Of a stretch of DNA of 64,000 bases, positions 41,697 to 51,833 are shown one piece after another. This DNA is from Thermoanaerobaculia bacterium (GTDB taxonomy: Bacteria; Acidobacteriota; Thermoanaerobaculia; Multivoradales; J023). The notes under the pieces are model-generated. The model ran no database searches and was not told the DNA's origin. It saw nothing but the letters and a program-made list of their open reading frames with translations. Each line of letters starts with the position of its first letter. Within the stretch, counting starts at the first letter, position 1. A program made the translations under genes and the position numbers. The DNA lies in NCBI GenBank assembly GCA_030431255.1, contig JAUIJL010000001.1, positions 372,001 through 436,000 on the forward strand. The letters run 5' to 3'.

Positions 41697-43331
41697 ATGA
41701 TCCAGCAAATATTGATCGCCGCCGGAGGCCTCGGGCTCTTCTTGCTCGGCATGACGGTGTTGACCGAAGGCTTGCGGGCTTTGGCTGGGCGTTCTCTTCG
41801 CCGATGGCTGACCCGATTCACCAAGACGCCGGTTTCGGGTGCGATCACCGGCGCCGCGGTGACCGCCTTGATCCAAAGCTCGAGCGCCACCACCGTCACC
41901 GCCGTCGGCTTTGTCGGCGCCGGTCTGCTGACCTTCCCGCAGGCCCTGGGCATCATTTACGGCGCCAATGTGGGTACCACCCTCACCGGTTGGATCGTCG
42001 CCTTGGTGGGGTTCAAGCTCGATCTGGGGTCGACGGCATTGCCCCTCCTGCTTTTAGGTATGTTGATGCGCCTTTTCGGGGGAGCCCGCTTGCGACACAC
42101 GGGCTGGGCGCTGACTGGATTCAGTCTGCTGTTCATCGGCATCGATGCCATGCAAGACGGGCTCGGGGTGCTCGAAGGGGCGGTGACACCTGAAGACTTT
42201 CCCGGAGATTCCGTGTGGGGGCGGCTGCAGCTGGTGGCGATCGGCGTAGCCATCACCCTGGTCACCCAAAGCTCCAGCGCCGGGATCGCGACGGCGTTGG
42301 TGGCATTGGGCTCTGGGGCGATCTCATTCCCCCAAGCTGCAGCCATGGTAATCGGCATGGATGTGGGCACCACGTTCACGGCCTTTCTCGCCACCCTCGG
42401 CGGCACCACCGCCGGGCGACGAACCGGTTATGCCCACGTGATCTACAACGTGCTGACCGGATGCATGGCCTTCGCTTTGCTCGATCTCTACGTCGACACG
42501 GTCTCGCCCCTGCTCGGGGCCGGGTCCCAGGGCGATCCCCAGGTGGCGGTGGTCGCCTTCCATTCCACCTTCAATCTGCTTGGGGTGATCCTGGTGCTCC
42601 CTTTTGCCGGTGCCTTTGCCCGGCTGATTGAATGGTTGGTCCCGGAGCGGGAATCCAATCTCGTCGCGGGTCTAGATTCGATGCTTCTGCAGGATCCCGA
42701 CTCGGCGACCGACGCGGTGGCGAAAGCTGTGTCCGAGGCCGGTAGGCGGTCGTTCCGGTTGCTCCGCTTTTGGATCGGCAGGCCTGAGAGCTCCCAAGAG
42801 CCCATCGACGATCCGGCCCAGGAGCTGGAGGAGATGGCAAGGGGATTGGATGCGATTCGGGCTTACATCGTCCAAATCACCTTCGAGGAGCACGATTGGG
42901 ACGGTCGAGCTCGCTTGGCACACCTGCTCCACGCCTTGGACCACCAGTCCCGGCTGTGCTCCAGGCTCTCGGACCCGCCGGAGCCGCAAGTCTTGGATGA
43001 GAATCCTCGGCTCTGCCGGTGCGCATCCCTGCTGGCGGCGGCGCTGCCCGGCTCTCTTTGGCCGGACTCGACGCACGCCCAGAGGTCGCAGAAGGTGGCG
43101 GATATTCTGACCCGACATCGTCACGCCTTCCGACGACAAGCTCTGGCCGCCGCCACCCGAGAGCCTTCCTCGATCAACACGGTGCCCGCCAAGCTCGACG
43201 CCTATCGCTGGCTCGAACGCTGCGCTCGCCATGTCCAACGTTTGACCGACCACCGCAGCAGAGCCGCGGAAGAGGTTGTGAGCGAAGCTTCGGTGCTTGG
43301 GCCGGGCTCAAAACCGTCGACAGGCGCCTAG
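41697..43331 (+). CDS. Na+/phosphate cotransporter family protein with PhoU-like C-terminus
   Basis: The protein has 544 residues. The membrane half (residues 1-310) carries the two inverted NptA/PNaS repeats with their paired QSSS motifs: TALIQSSSATTVTAVGFVGAG and VTQSSSAGIATALVALGSGA, plus GANVGTTLTG and GMDVGTTFTA. Residues about 330-540 are cytoplasmic helices of the PhoU type. It should move phosphate with sodium; in some homologs the direction or substrate differs. It is transcribed away from the ADOP gene. Confidence 0.9.
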   Translation: MIQQILIAAGGLGLFLLGMTVLTEGLRALAGRSLRRWLTRFTKTPVSGAITGAAVTALIQSSSATTVTAVGFVGAGLLTFPQALGIIYGANVGTTLTGWIVALVGFKLDLGSTALPLLLLGMLMRLFGGARLRHTGWALTGFSLLFIGIDAMQDGLGVLEGAVTPEDFPGDSVWGRLQLVAIGVAITLVTQSSSAGIATALVALGSGAISFPQAAAMVIGMDVGTTFTAFLATLGGTTAGRRTGYAHVIYNVLTGCMAFALLDLYVDTVSPLLGAGSQGDPQVAVVAFHSTFNLLGVILVLPFAGAFARLIEWLVPERESNLVAGLDSMLLQDPDSATDAVAKAVSEAGRRSFRLLRFWIGRPESSQEPIDDPAQELEEMARGLDAIRAYIVQITFEEHDWDGRARLAHLLHALDHQSRLCSRLSDPPEPQVLDENPRLCRCASLLAAALPGSLWPDSTHAQRSQKVADILTRHRHAFRRQALAAATREPSSINTVPAKLDAYRWLERCARHVQRLTDHRSRAAEEVVSEASVLGPGSKPSTGA

Positions 43332-43348
43332 ATTTAGGGCAGAAGAAA

Positions 43349-43367
43349 GGCGATCACAAGGATCGCC
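43349..43367. terminator. Possible hairpin between convergent genes
   Basis: GGCGATC (43349-43355) pairs with GATCGCC (43361-43367) around a 5-base loop. It sits between the ends of the Na/Pi gene and the DUF11-repeat gene. There is no T-tract, so its function as a terminator is uncertain. Confidence 0.4.
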
Positions 43368-43435
43368 TCTACATGGTCTGCAGTGTGTCGGATGTTGGGT
43401 AGGGGCGAATCTTGTATTTGCCCACTAGCCTCCCG

Positions 43436-46400
43436 TCAGCCCAAACGGATCCGACGCACGGCGAGACCGCCGAGCAGGGCGATGAGCGCCAGCAGACCCC
43501 AATGGTTGACGGTCGGGATTTCGAGCACCTCGTTGGCCAGCTCCAGGTCGGCGGTGGCCGCGTCCGCCGGATCACCGGTGACGGCGTTGCCGCCGACGTC
43601 CGCGGAAAGCGGGCTGGTGATGTTGACGAAGGTGCCGTTGGAGGCCTGCGGAATCACCACGTCGACGGTGAAGGTGCAGGATCCGCCGGGATCGAGCATG
43701 CCGGCGGCGAGATTGATCACCGACGTGCCGTTGAGGCTCGACCCGAGACCGCAGACATCCGCGAGCGGAGTACCGGTGGCGGCGAGGCCGGGGATCACGG
43801 CGTCGAGGTCGTCGGTGAAGGTGATGCCCGTGGCAGCGTTCACCGGGTCCGGATTGTCGATCATGAACGTCAGGCCGACCACGTCGCCGCTCTTCACCGG
43901 ATTGGCGTCGAAGGCCTTGGTGAAGCTCAAGAAAGCCACGTCGAAGGTGTCGGTGGCGGTGCCGTCGTTAAACGGCGTGCCCGCGGCCATGAAGGTCAAG
44001 GTGCCGGTGGTGCTGCTGACCGTGCCGTTGGCGGCGGTGACCGGCACATTTAAGGTGATGTCAAAGGTGCAGCTGCTCATGGGCGCCAGGCTGCCGGCCG
44101 CGAGGGCGACGGTGCCCGTGCCGGAGAGGGTCGATCCCAAGCCGCAGACATCGCTCGCCGGCAAACCCGTGGCGGCGAGGCCGGAGAGCGCGCCGTCGAG
44201 GTCGTCGGTGAAGGCGAGGGTGTCGACCGGCAGATCCGAGTTGTTGTCGATGGTGTAGCTCAACACCACGTCACCGCCGGGCAGCACCGGTGTCGATTGG
44301 AAGGCCTTGGTGATCGTCACATCGACGCTCGCGGGCGCATCCACCGTCAGATCGTCCGTGGCCGGCAGGCCGAGCTGAACCGCGGCTGCGGTGAGGTCGG
44401 TGGTGGTGTTGGTGTAAGTGCCGGCGGCGGCGGCGATCGGCACCTGCACTGTGACCGTGAAGACACAAGTGTCGTCGGCGAGCACGGTCACGTCGGTGAC
44501 GTCGAGCAAACCACCGGAGGTCACCGACGATCCGGCGCCGCAGAAACCGTCCGCCGGCACCGTCGTGGCGGTGAGGCCGGAGAGCGCCGCGTCGAGATCG
44601 TCCATGAAGGTCAGGGTGGTGATGTCGTGGACCGGATCCGGGTTGGTGATGGTGAAGGTCAGGTCCACGACATCACCGGGCATCACCGGATTGGTTTGGA
44701 ATGCCTTGGCGAAACCGAGCAGCGCCACGTCGAAGCTGTCGGTGGCTGCGGCGTTGGAGTAGGAAGCCCCGGCGACCACGAAGTCGAGGGTGCTGGTGGT
44801 GCTGGTGACGCTGCCGGCCGGGGCGGTGTCCGGCACGGCGAGGGTGACGCTGAACGCGCACATGCCGCCGGGGGCCAAGGAGCCGCCGGTGAGGTCCAAG
44901 AGGCCGGTGCCGGAAAGGATCGAGCCGGTGCCGCAGACATTGTTCTGGGGCAAGCCGGTGGCCACCAAACCGGTCAGGGCGCCGTCGAAGTCGTCGGTGA
45001 AGCCGATGGAGCCGAGCGGGAACGCCGACGCGTTGGTGATCGTGTAGTCGACGATCACCGTTTGGCCGCGCAACACCGGCGAGCTTTGGAAGCTCTTGGT
45101 GAGGGTGGCATCCACGGTCGCCGGCGCGATGACCTCGAGATCGTCGGCAGCGGGAAGGCCCAGCTGAACAGCGGCCGACGTCAGGTCGCTGGTGGTGCTG
45201 GTGTAGGTGCCGGCGACGGCGTCGATGGGCACTTGGACCGTGACCGTGAAGACACAGCTGTCATCGGCCGGCACGGTCACGGAGGCGACGGTGAGCACGC
45301 CCGCGCCCGAGGCCGTGGATCCGGCACCGCAGAAACCGGCGGCCGGTGCCGTGGTCACAGAGAGGCCGGTGAGCACGGAGTCGAAGTCGTCGGTGAAGGT
45401 CAGCGCTGAGATGGCGTTGACCGGGTCCGGGTTGGTGATCGTGTAGATCAGGTCCACCGCGGCTCCGGGCAGGTTCGGATTGGTTTGGAAGGCCTTGGTG
45501 AAGCCCAGCAGCGCGACATCGAAGGAGTCGGTCGCCGCGGCATTGGAATAGGGCGTGCCGGCGGTGACGAAATCGAGGGTGCTGGTGGTGCTGGTGACGG
45601 TGCCGGCCGGGGCCGTGGTGGGCACGGCGAGGGTGACGCTGAACATGCACGAAGCGCCGGGCGCCAAGGTGCCGCCGGCGAGGGTCAAGGTGCCGGTGCC
45701 GGAAAGGGTGGAGCCGCTGCCGCAGACGTTGGACACGGGCAGACCCGTGGCCGCCAAACCGGTGAGGGCGGCATTGAAGTCGTCGGTAAAGCCCACGGAG
45801 GTGAGCAGGAAGGCCGACGAGTTGGTGATGGTGTAGTCGACCACCACCGATTGGCCGCGCAAGACCGGCGAGCTTTGGAAGCTCTTGGTGAGGGTCGCAT
45901 CCACAGTGCCAGGAGCGGTGATGTCGAGGGTGTCGGTGGCCGGAGCCGCCACGGGGAGGCCGCTCGAGAAGAGGTCGGAGGTGGTATTCGCGAACATGCC
46001 GGCCGGCGCGGTCAGCGGCACCAGCAGGGTGACGCTGAAGACGCAGGTTTGGCCGGCGCCGAGGCTACCGCTGGTAAAGCTCAGATTGGTGGTGCCGGTG
46101 AGGCTCGATCCAGGGCCGCACGGATCCGTCGGCAGCACACCGGTGACCGCCAAACCGGTCAGCACGGCGCTCAAATCGTCACCGAAAGAGAGCGAGCCGG
46201 CGGGAGAGACGCCCGGGTTCTCGATTTCGAATTGCAGATCGACCGTTTGGCCGGGGGAGGGCGCGGATAGGAACGCCTTGGAGAAGACCAGGGAACGTAC
46301 GGCCAGATTGTCGCTCGCGGCATTGCCGGAAACGGCCCCGGTGGAGGCGGTGCCGCTGGGCACGCTGGTGGTATTGGGATATGAGCCGTCGGGCGCGGCC

Positions 46401-49117
46401 GCCGGAACCTGGACCGCCACGGTGATGGTGCAGCCGGCTCCTGGGGTCAAGCCGGCGCCGGTCAAGGTCAGGAAACCGGCACCGGAGATCGTCGAGCCGG
46501 CTCCGCACACATTGCTTTGCGGCAAACCGACCGCCGCCGCCCCGGAGAGCATGGCGTCGAGATCGTCGGTCAGGCTGATGCCGGTGACCGTCTCGGTGAG
46601 ACTGGTATTGGTGATCGAGATTTCCATGAATGCCGTGCCGCCCGCCGGCACCGGATCGTTGGTGAAGCTCTTGGTGACGTCGAGGATTTGGTCGTCGACC
46701 TCGAGGCCGTCCGCAGCCGGTGGAATGCTGAACGCGGGGGTGCCTACCACCAGATTGGAGGTGGTGTTCAAGTAAAGACCGTTGGCGGCCGCGGCCGGCA
46801 CCTGCACCATGACGTCGAAGGTGCAGGACGTGCCGGCGGTGAGATTGCCGCCGACGAAGATCAAAGTGGTCGTTCCCGCGATCGATGATCCGGCACCGCA
46901 AGGGTTGGTCGGCAGAGCCCCGGTTGACGACAAACCGCTGAGGGCGCTGGTCAGGCTATCGGTGAAGAACATGCCGGACACGTCGATGGTGCTGGTGTTG
47001 TCGATGGTGAATCGGAGCGTGCCGGTGGCGCCGGGAAGCAGCGGATCATCGATGAATGCTTTGGTGAATTCGAGGCCCGCCACGGTCAACGTGTCGGTGG
47101 CGCCGGTGCCGACGACCGCTGTGCCGGAGACCGTGGCGGTGACGGAGGAGGTGGTGTTGTCGTAGGTACCGGGCAAGGCGCCGGCCGGCACGTCCAGAGA
47201 GACGGAGAAGGTACAGGTCGCACCCGGCGCCAGGGTGCCGCCGGAGAAGGTCAGGCTGGTGGTGCCGGACAGCGACGAGCCGGTGCCGCAAGGATCGACC
47301 AACGGCAGACCCGTGGCGGCGAGGCCGGTGAGCGTGGAGTTGAGGTCGTCGGTGAACGAGATGTCCGTTGCGTCCGTCGGCGAGAAGGGGTCGAGCTCGA
47401 GGGTGAATTCGAGGGTCACCGTGCCTCCTGGAGCTACCGGATCGTCGGTGAAGGCCTTGGACAAGCGGGGCGCGCCGACCACGGTCAAGGTATCTGTTGC
47501 CGTATTGCCGGTTTGGGTCGTGCCGTCGACGGTGGCGGAAATGGGCCCGGAGGTGTTGGTGTATACACCCCCCGGAACGTTCGCTGGGACCAAGAGATCC
47601 GCCGTGAACGTACAAGAAGCCGAAGGCCCGAGATTGCCACCGAAGAAATTCAAGTGGGTCTCGCCGAGGATGTCGACCGCGCTCAAGCCGGAGCCGGCTC
47701 CGCAAATATTGGTCTGGAAGCCGGAAGTGTAGACCACACCCGAGAGAAACGCCGAGATGTTGTCGAGGAAGGCGATGTCCGTGGCCATGGACGTCGAGCT
47801 CGAGTTGGTGATGGTGAATTCGAGCTGCACGGAGTCGCCGGCGCCGACCGGATCGGTGAGGAAGGTTTTGGTGATCGACGGCGCGTCATTGACGAAAAGG
47901 GTTTCGGTGGCCGGATCGCCGGTCGCTGGGGATCCACCGATGGTGGCGTCGATGGTGCTGGTGGTATTCGGATAGCCGCCGGCGGTGACGCCCGCCGGAA
48001 CGGAGAGCGTCACGGAGAAGGTGCAAGAGCCTTCCGCGGGCAGGTTGCCGCCGGTGAGCGTGAGAGTGCTCGTGCCGCTCAAGGTGGAGCCGCCACCGCA
48101 GACATTGCTCAAGGGCAGGCCGATGGCCACGAGGCCGGAGAGGGTGGCGTCGAGATCGTCGGTAAAGGTAATGCCCGTGGCCGAATCGAAACGATTTCTG
48201 TTTTGCAGGGTGAATTCGAGCTCCACCGTGCCACCGGGATTCACCGGATCGTCGAGGAAAGCTTTGGTGGCGACGATATCGCCCGTCTCCACCACGTTGA
48301 GAGTGTCCACCGCAAAGCCGTTCGCCTGGCTCGGACCGCCCGGTGACGAAGTCATGTCGCCGGAGCGATTGACATGGGTGCCGACGCCCGCGCCTTGCAC
48401 GTCGACGATGGCGGTGCACGTGGAATTGGACAGCAAGGCGCCGCCGATCATCGAGACCATGGTGGAGCCGGTAGTGGCCGTGAACGTAGCCCCTAGGCAA
48501 TCGGTGGAGGCATTGGCCGGATCAGCGACCACGAGACCGGCGGGCAGGAAGTCCATGAACGACGCGCCGGTGGCGATACCTCCGTTGGCGGAGTTGTCGA
48601 GGGTGAAGGTGAGGGTCGAGCGGCCGCCGAGGCCGATGGTTGTCGGCGAGAAGCCCTTCGAGAATCCGGGTTGACCGGAGCTCACGTCGAGGTCGTCGGT
48701 CGCCGGGCCGCTGTTGCCCGCGTTCGAGGTCAAATCAGACGAGGTATTGGTGTGGGTCCCCAGCGTGCTGCTGATCACGTCGACCACGACCGTGCAAGTG
48801 CCGAAAGCCGGGGCCGCGCCACCGCTGAGGGTCAGCGTGCTGCCGATGACCGTCAGCGTTCCGCCGGTGCAATCCGTCGATGCGCTCGGCGGGGTCGCGA
48901 ATGAAACCCCGGCCGGCAGGGTGTCGGAAAACGCGAGATCGGTCACCAACACGCCGGAGCCGTTGCTGATGGTGAATACCAGCCGGCTGTGCGAGCCGGG
49001 GCCGATCGAGTCGGGCTGGAATTCTTTGGTGAATGTCGGTTGGCCGAGGGCGGGGACGGTGAAGGCGAGCAGCAGCAGGACGAACGCGGGGAATCGAGCG
49101 GGGCTTTGGGCGGGCAT
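43436..49117 (-). CDS. Giant surface protein of 14 DUF11-like repeats with IPTL-CTERM anchor
   Basis: From ATG 49117 the protein has 1,893 residues. A signal peptide (FPAFVLLLLAFTVPALGQ) precedes 14 tandem beta-sandwich domains of about 130-140 residues. Each opens with a variant of FTKAFxxDPVxPGGTVxLEFTI and contains TDDLDAxLSGLAATGLP, then CGxGSxLSGT and CTFxVTLxVP. These are of the DUF11/conserved-repeat type seen in adhesins and S-layer-like proteins. Domains 9-14 alternate between two subtypes (SFQSSPVLRGQ and AFQTNP). The C-terminus reads IPTVNHWGLLALIALLGGLAVRR, a standard IPTL-CTERM sorting signal: motif, helix, basic tail. It should be sorted to the cell surface. No exosortase gene lies in the window. 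Confidence 0.88.
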   Translation of the reverse strand: MPAQSPARFPAFVLLLLAFTVPALGQPTFTKEFQPDSIGPGSHSRLVFTISNGSGVLVTDLAFSDTLPAGVSFATPPSASTDCTGGTLTVIGSTLTLSGGAAPAFGTCTVVVDVISSTLGTHTNTSSDLTSNAGNSGPATDDLDVSSGQPGFSKGFSPTTIGLGGRSTLTFTLDNSANGGIATGASFMDFLPAGLVVADPANASTDCLGATFTATTGSTMVSMIGGALLSNSTCTAIVDVQGAGVGTHVNRSGDMTSSPGGPSQANGFAVDTLNVVETGDIVATKAFLDDPVNPGGTVELEFTLQNRNRFDSATGITFTDDLDATLSGLVAIGLPLSNVCGGGSTLSGTSTLTLTGGNLPAEGSCTFSVTLSVPAGVTAGGYPNTTSTIDATIGGSPATGDPATETLFVNDAPSITKTFLTDPVGAGDSVQLEFTITNSSSTSMATDIAFLDNISAFLSGVVYTSGFQTNICGAGSGLSAVDILGETHLNFFGGNLGPSASCTFTADLLVPANVPGGVYTNTSGPISATVDGTTQTGNTATDTLTVVGAPRLSKAFTDDPVAPGGTVTLEFTLELDPFSPTDATDISFTDDLNSTLTGLAATGLPLVDPCGTGSSLSGTTSLTFSGGTLAPGATCTFSVSLDVPAGALPGTYDNTTSSVTATVSGTAVVGTGATDTLTVAGLEFTKAFIDDPLLPGATGTLRFTIDNTSTIDVSGMFFTDSLTSALSGLSSTGALPTNPCGAGSSIAGTTTLIFVGGNLTAGTSCTFDVMVQVPAAAANGLYLNTTSNLVVGTPAFSIPPAADGLEVDDQILDVTKSFTNDPVPAGGTAFMEISITNTSLTETVTGISLTDDLDAMLSGAAAVGLPQSNVCGAGSTISGAGFLTLTGAGLTPGAGCTITVAVQVPAAAPDGSYPNTTSVPSGTASTGAVSGNAASDNLAVRSLVFSKAFLSAPSPGQTVDLQFEIENPGVSPAGSLSFGDDLSAVLTGLAVTGVLPTDPCGPGSSLTGTTNLSFTSGSLGAGQTCVFSVTLLVPLTAPAGMFANTTSDLFSSGLPVAAPATDTLDITAPGTVDATLTKSFQSSPVLRGQSVVVDYTITNSSAFLLTSVGFTDDFNAALTGLAATGLPVSNVCGSGSTLSGTGTLTLAGGTLAPGASCMFSVTLAVPTTAPAGTVTSTTSTLDFVTAGTPYSNAAATDSFDVALLGFTKAFQTNPNLPGAAVDLIYTITNPDPVNAISALTFTDDFDSVLTGLSVTTAPAAGFCGAGSTASGAGVLTVASVTVPADDSCVFTVTVQVPIDAVAGTYTSTTSDLTSAAVQLGLPAADDLEVIAPATVDATLTKSFQSSPVLRGQTVIVDYTITNASAFPLGSIGFTDDFDGALTGLVATGLPQNNVCGTGSILSGTGLLDLTGGSLAPGGMCAFSVTLAVPDTAPAGSVTSTTSTLDFVVAGASYSNAAATDSFDVALLGFAKAFQTNPVMPGDVVDLTFTITNPDPVHDITTLTFMDDLDAALSGLTATTVPADGFCGAGSSVTSGGLLDVTDVTVLADDTCVFTVTVQVPIAAAAGTYTNTTTDLTAAAVQLGLPATDDLTVDAPASVDVTITKAFQSTPVLPGGDVVLSYTIDNNSDLPVDTLAFTDDLDGALSGLAATGLPASDVCGLGSTLSGTGTVALAAGSLAPMSSCTFDITLNVPVTAANGTVSSTTGTLTFMAAGTPFNDGTATDTFDVAFLSFTKAFDANPVKSGDVVGLTFMIDNPDPVNAATGITFTDDLDAVIPGLAATGTPLADVCGLGSSLNGTSVINLAAGMLDPGGSCTFTVDVVIPQASNGTFVNITSPLSADVGGNAVTGDPADAATADLELANEVLEIPTVNHWGLLALIALLGGLAVRRIRLG

Positions 49118-49313
49118 GGCAATCCTAAGGTCGTGGGCTGGGGATTTTATGTGCGGCCTCAAGAGGCGAAAACGCAGACAAAATGAGAGGTCTGAGCTTA
49201 CCAGAATCCCGCCGGTCTTCGGCCGATTTCAGGGGAATCGGATACATTCCCGGTACTTAGTGAATTCACTGTGCATTCGCTGCTCGTTCACCGCGCGGTC
49301 GCTGCCCGTTCAC

Positions 49314-49350
49314 GGGGTTTCGCTCGCCGGGGTTTCGCTCGCCGGGGCAG
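49314..49350. repeat. 15-bp tandem repeat, 2.3 copies
   Basis: GGGGTTTCGCTCGCC occurs at 49314-49328 and 49329-49343, with a partial third. It lies in the spacer upstream of the DUF11-repeat gene and downstream of the second ADOP gene. It has no obvious role. Confidence 0.9.
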
Positions 49351-49385
49351 CGCGCCCTTCCCGCCCGCAGCACCCTCGACAGGGG

Positions 49386-51833
49386 TCAATCGCCGCGCAG
49401 GGCGTCCACGGGCGGTGTGCGCACGGCCTGGCGCATCGGCAATAGGGACGCGATCAAGGCAACCGCGCAAAGGAAGGCGCCGATGATGGAAGTGAGCCCT
49501 GGGTCCGTGGGAGTGATGCCATAGAGAAAATGCTCAAGAGCGGGTCCGCAGATCGCGGTGATTCCTAGGCCGACCGCGGCGCCGATCAGGATGGCCGTCG
49601 CCATGTCGCGAATGACGTGCACGGTCAATCCCACGCCCTGGGCTCCCAAAGCCAGCCGAATCCCCAGCTCCCGTCGGCGGGAAACCACCGTGAAGGTGAC
49701 GATGCCGTAGATGCCGAGGGCGGTGAGCGCCACCATCAGGCCGGCTAGGATCGACAAGAGCACGGTCCCCATGCGCTGGGGCATCAAGACGCCGCCCAAT
49801 CGGCCTTCCATGGTCTCTAAGCGATCCACGGACAGCTCTCTGTCCAGCTGAAAGAAAGTCTGGAGCAAGGTGGACTGAACGGCCGCCGCTGACGTCGGGG
49901 CGTGGACGGCCAGGGTCAGGTCGCTTCTCGTGGCCTGCTCGGGATGCTGGCCTAGGGGAAAGAAGATATAGGGCGTCGGTGTTTCCACCAGGCCGCGCCA
50001 GTGCAGATCCTCCGCCACTCCTACGACCTCGTAGTGGGCCTCACCCCATTCAATCACCCCGCCGACGGCGCTTTGCCCCGGCCAATAGCTGTCGGCCATC
50101 CATCGATTGATCACCGCCACCTTGGCGTCGGCTGGGGAAAGGTCCGCGCGCAGCCCCTCACCTTGCAGCAGAGGAATTGCCAGGGTGGAGAAGTAGTCCT
50201 CGTCGACGAAAAGGTAATCCGCACGCATTTCTTCGTCCGGTCCCGGTTGGTAACCCTGGACGGAGATGAAGGTGCCCCTGAAGTCGGTGCCTAAAGGCGT
50301 GAGTGTGGCTACCGTGGCCCGGTCGGCGCCGGGCAAGGCTTCGGCTTGACGTTTCAGATCCTGGACGAATTGCACGGCCCGTTCGGGCGAATATTGCAGG
50401 CGCGATAGATCGAATTTGGCCAAGGTCACGTGTCGGGTCCGAAAGCCCAGGTCGACGTCATAGGCATTTTCCACCGTCCGCAGGAAAAGCCCGGCTCCCA
50501 ACAACAGCACAAAACACAGGGCCACTTGCGAGGCCACGAGGCCATAGCGCCAGGTCATGGAGCCGGCGGAATCCCCGGCCCTCGAGCCGTGAAGGCCAGT
50601 GAGCACGTCGCTCCGAGCTGCTCGCCAAGCGGGAAGCAAGCCGAAAAGCAGACCTGTGAGCAAGGAGACCGAGAGCGCGATCACCAACATCCGCTCGTCC
50701 ACGGACACGCCCAAGCTGTCGATCCGGACGCTGCCGGGCAGCTCGAACGCGGCAAAGAAGTGCAGCGTCCATTGGGCAACCAAGAGACCGGCGATGCCAC
50801 CGGCCAGACTGAGCAGAACGCTTTCCGTGAGCATCTGGGTCAGCAGCCGGCGATGTCCGGCACCGAGAGCTAAACGGGTAGCAATTTCCCGTTGTCGGTC
50901 GGCGGCCCGAGCGAGGAGAAGATTGGCCAAGTTGGCGGCGCCGATCAGCAGGGCCGAGCCGGCGATGGCCGTCAGAATCAGCACGAATTGGGCCAGGGAG
51001 TCTTCCTCGCCCGACGGCCGAATATGCCCTTGAATAGGCTCTACGGTGATCGTTCGAGGTCCTCGCGCCGCGGGGTCCGCTGTCGCTAGGCGGTCGGAAA
51101 TCGTCGACATCTCGGCCCGAGCTTGCTCCACCGTGACCCCGTCGTCGAGGCGACCCACGAGCTGGGCGATCCAGCGGGCGGAGCGAGCTTCGAAGCGCTC
51201 GGGATCCAGGCCGAGGGCGGTATTGGCAGCCAACGGCACGTAGAGATCGGGTCCGCCGTCGATGTGCAAGCCGTAGAAGCCGGCCGGTGCCACGCCGATG
51301 ACCGTGAAAGGAGAGCCGTTGAGGCGGATGGAACGGCCGATCAGATCCGTTTCCGAGCCCATTTCCCGCCACAGCTCGTGACCGAGCACCACCACCGGCC
51401 CTTGCTCGCCCGTCTCGTCCGCACGGCTCAGCAGCCGACCGTGCTCGGGCTTCACCCCCAACAGCCCGAAATAATTGCCGCTGGTGGCCTGGGCGAGCAC
51501 CGAGCGCGAGCCCTCATCCGATCCCAAGTTGACGGTCGTCCAGGTATAACCCGCCAGGTCTGTCAGGGACTCGCTTTGGTCCCGATAGTCCTGCAAATCC
51601 AAATAGGAGGAAGCACAACGCGGAAAGCCGCGACGGCAAGTGGTCCAAACCGCCACCAGCTCCTCCGGCTCTTCCACCGCCGGTGCCCGCAGCAGGGTGG
51701 CGTCGGCGACACTGAGCACGGCAGTGGTCACACCGATGCTCAGGGCCAGGGTCAACAGCGCGAAGATCGCAAAGCTCGGATGTTTGCGCAGGGAGCGGAC
51801 GGCGGAAACGAGATCGTCTTTGAGCATTCGCAT
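49386..51833 (-). CDS. ADOP-type FtsX/MacB-like ABC transporter permease (second copy)
   Basis: The protein has 815 residues from ATG 51833; ATG 51842 and 51827 are alternatives and no ribosome site is clear. It shares the architecture of the permease at 39095-41575. The N-terminus LVSAVRSLRKHPSFAIFALLTLALSIGVTTAVLSV is the usual ADOP start. The first FtsX domain has LLARAADRQREIATRLALGAGHRRLL and the last has VSRRRELGIRLALGAQG. The two periplasmic cores lie between. The sequences of the two permeases are clearly diverged, so they are paralogs and not a recent duplication. No ATPase partner is adjacent. Confidence 0.88.
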   Translation of the reverse strand: MRMLKDDLVSAVRSLRKHPSFAIFALLTLALSIGVTTAVLSVADATLLRAPAVEEPEELVAVWTTCRRGFPRCASSYLDLQDYRDQSESLTDLAGYTWTTVNLGSDEGSRSVLAQATSGNYFGLLGVKPEHGRLLSRADETGEQGPVVVLGHELWREMGSETDLIGRSIRLNGSPFTVIGVAPAGFYGLHIDGGPDLYVPLAANTALGLDPERFEARSARWIAQLVGRLDDGVTVEQARAEMSTISDRLATADPAARGPRTITVEPIQGHIRPSGEEDSLAQFVLILTAIAGSALLIGAANLANLLLARAADRQREIATRLALGAGHRRLLTQMLTESVLLSLAGGIAGLLVAQWTLHFFAAFELPGSVRIDSLGVSVDERMLVIALSVSLLTGLLFGLLPAWRAARSDVLTGLHGSRAGDSAGSMTWRYGLVASQVALCFVLLLGAGLFLRTVENAYDVDLGFRTRHVTLAKFDLSRLQYSPERAVQFVQDLKRQAEALPGADRATVATLTPLGTDFRGTFISVQGYQPGPDEEMRADYLFVDEDYFSTLAIPLLQGEGLRADLSPADAKVAVINRWMADSYWPGQSAVGGVIEWGEAHYEVVGVAEDLHWRGLVETPTPYIFFPLGQHPEQATRSDLTLAVHAPTSAAAVQSTLLQTFFQLDRELSVDRLETMEGRLGGVLMPQRMGTVLLSILAGLMVALTALGIYGIVTFTVVSRRRELGIRLALGAQGVGLTVHVIRDMATAILIGAAVGLGITAICGPALEHFLYGITPTDPGLTSIIGAFLCAVALIASLLPMRQAVRTPPVDALRGD

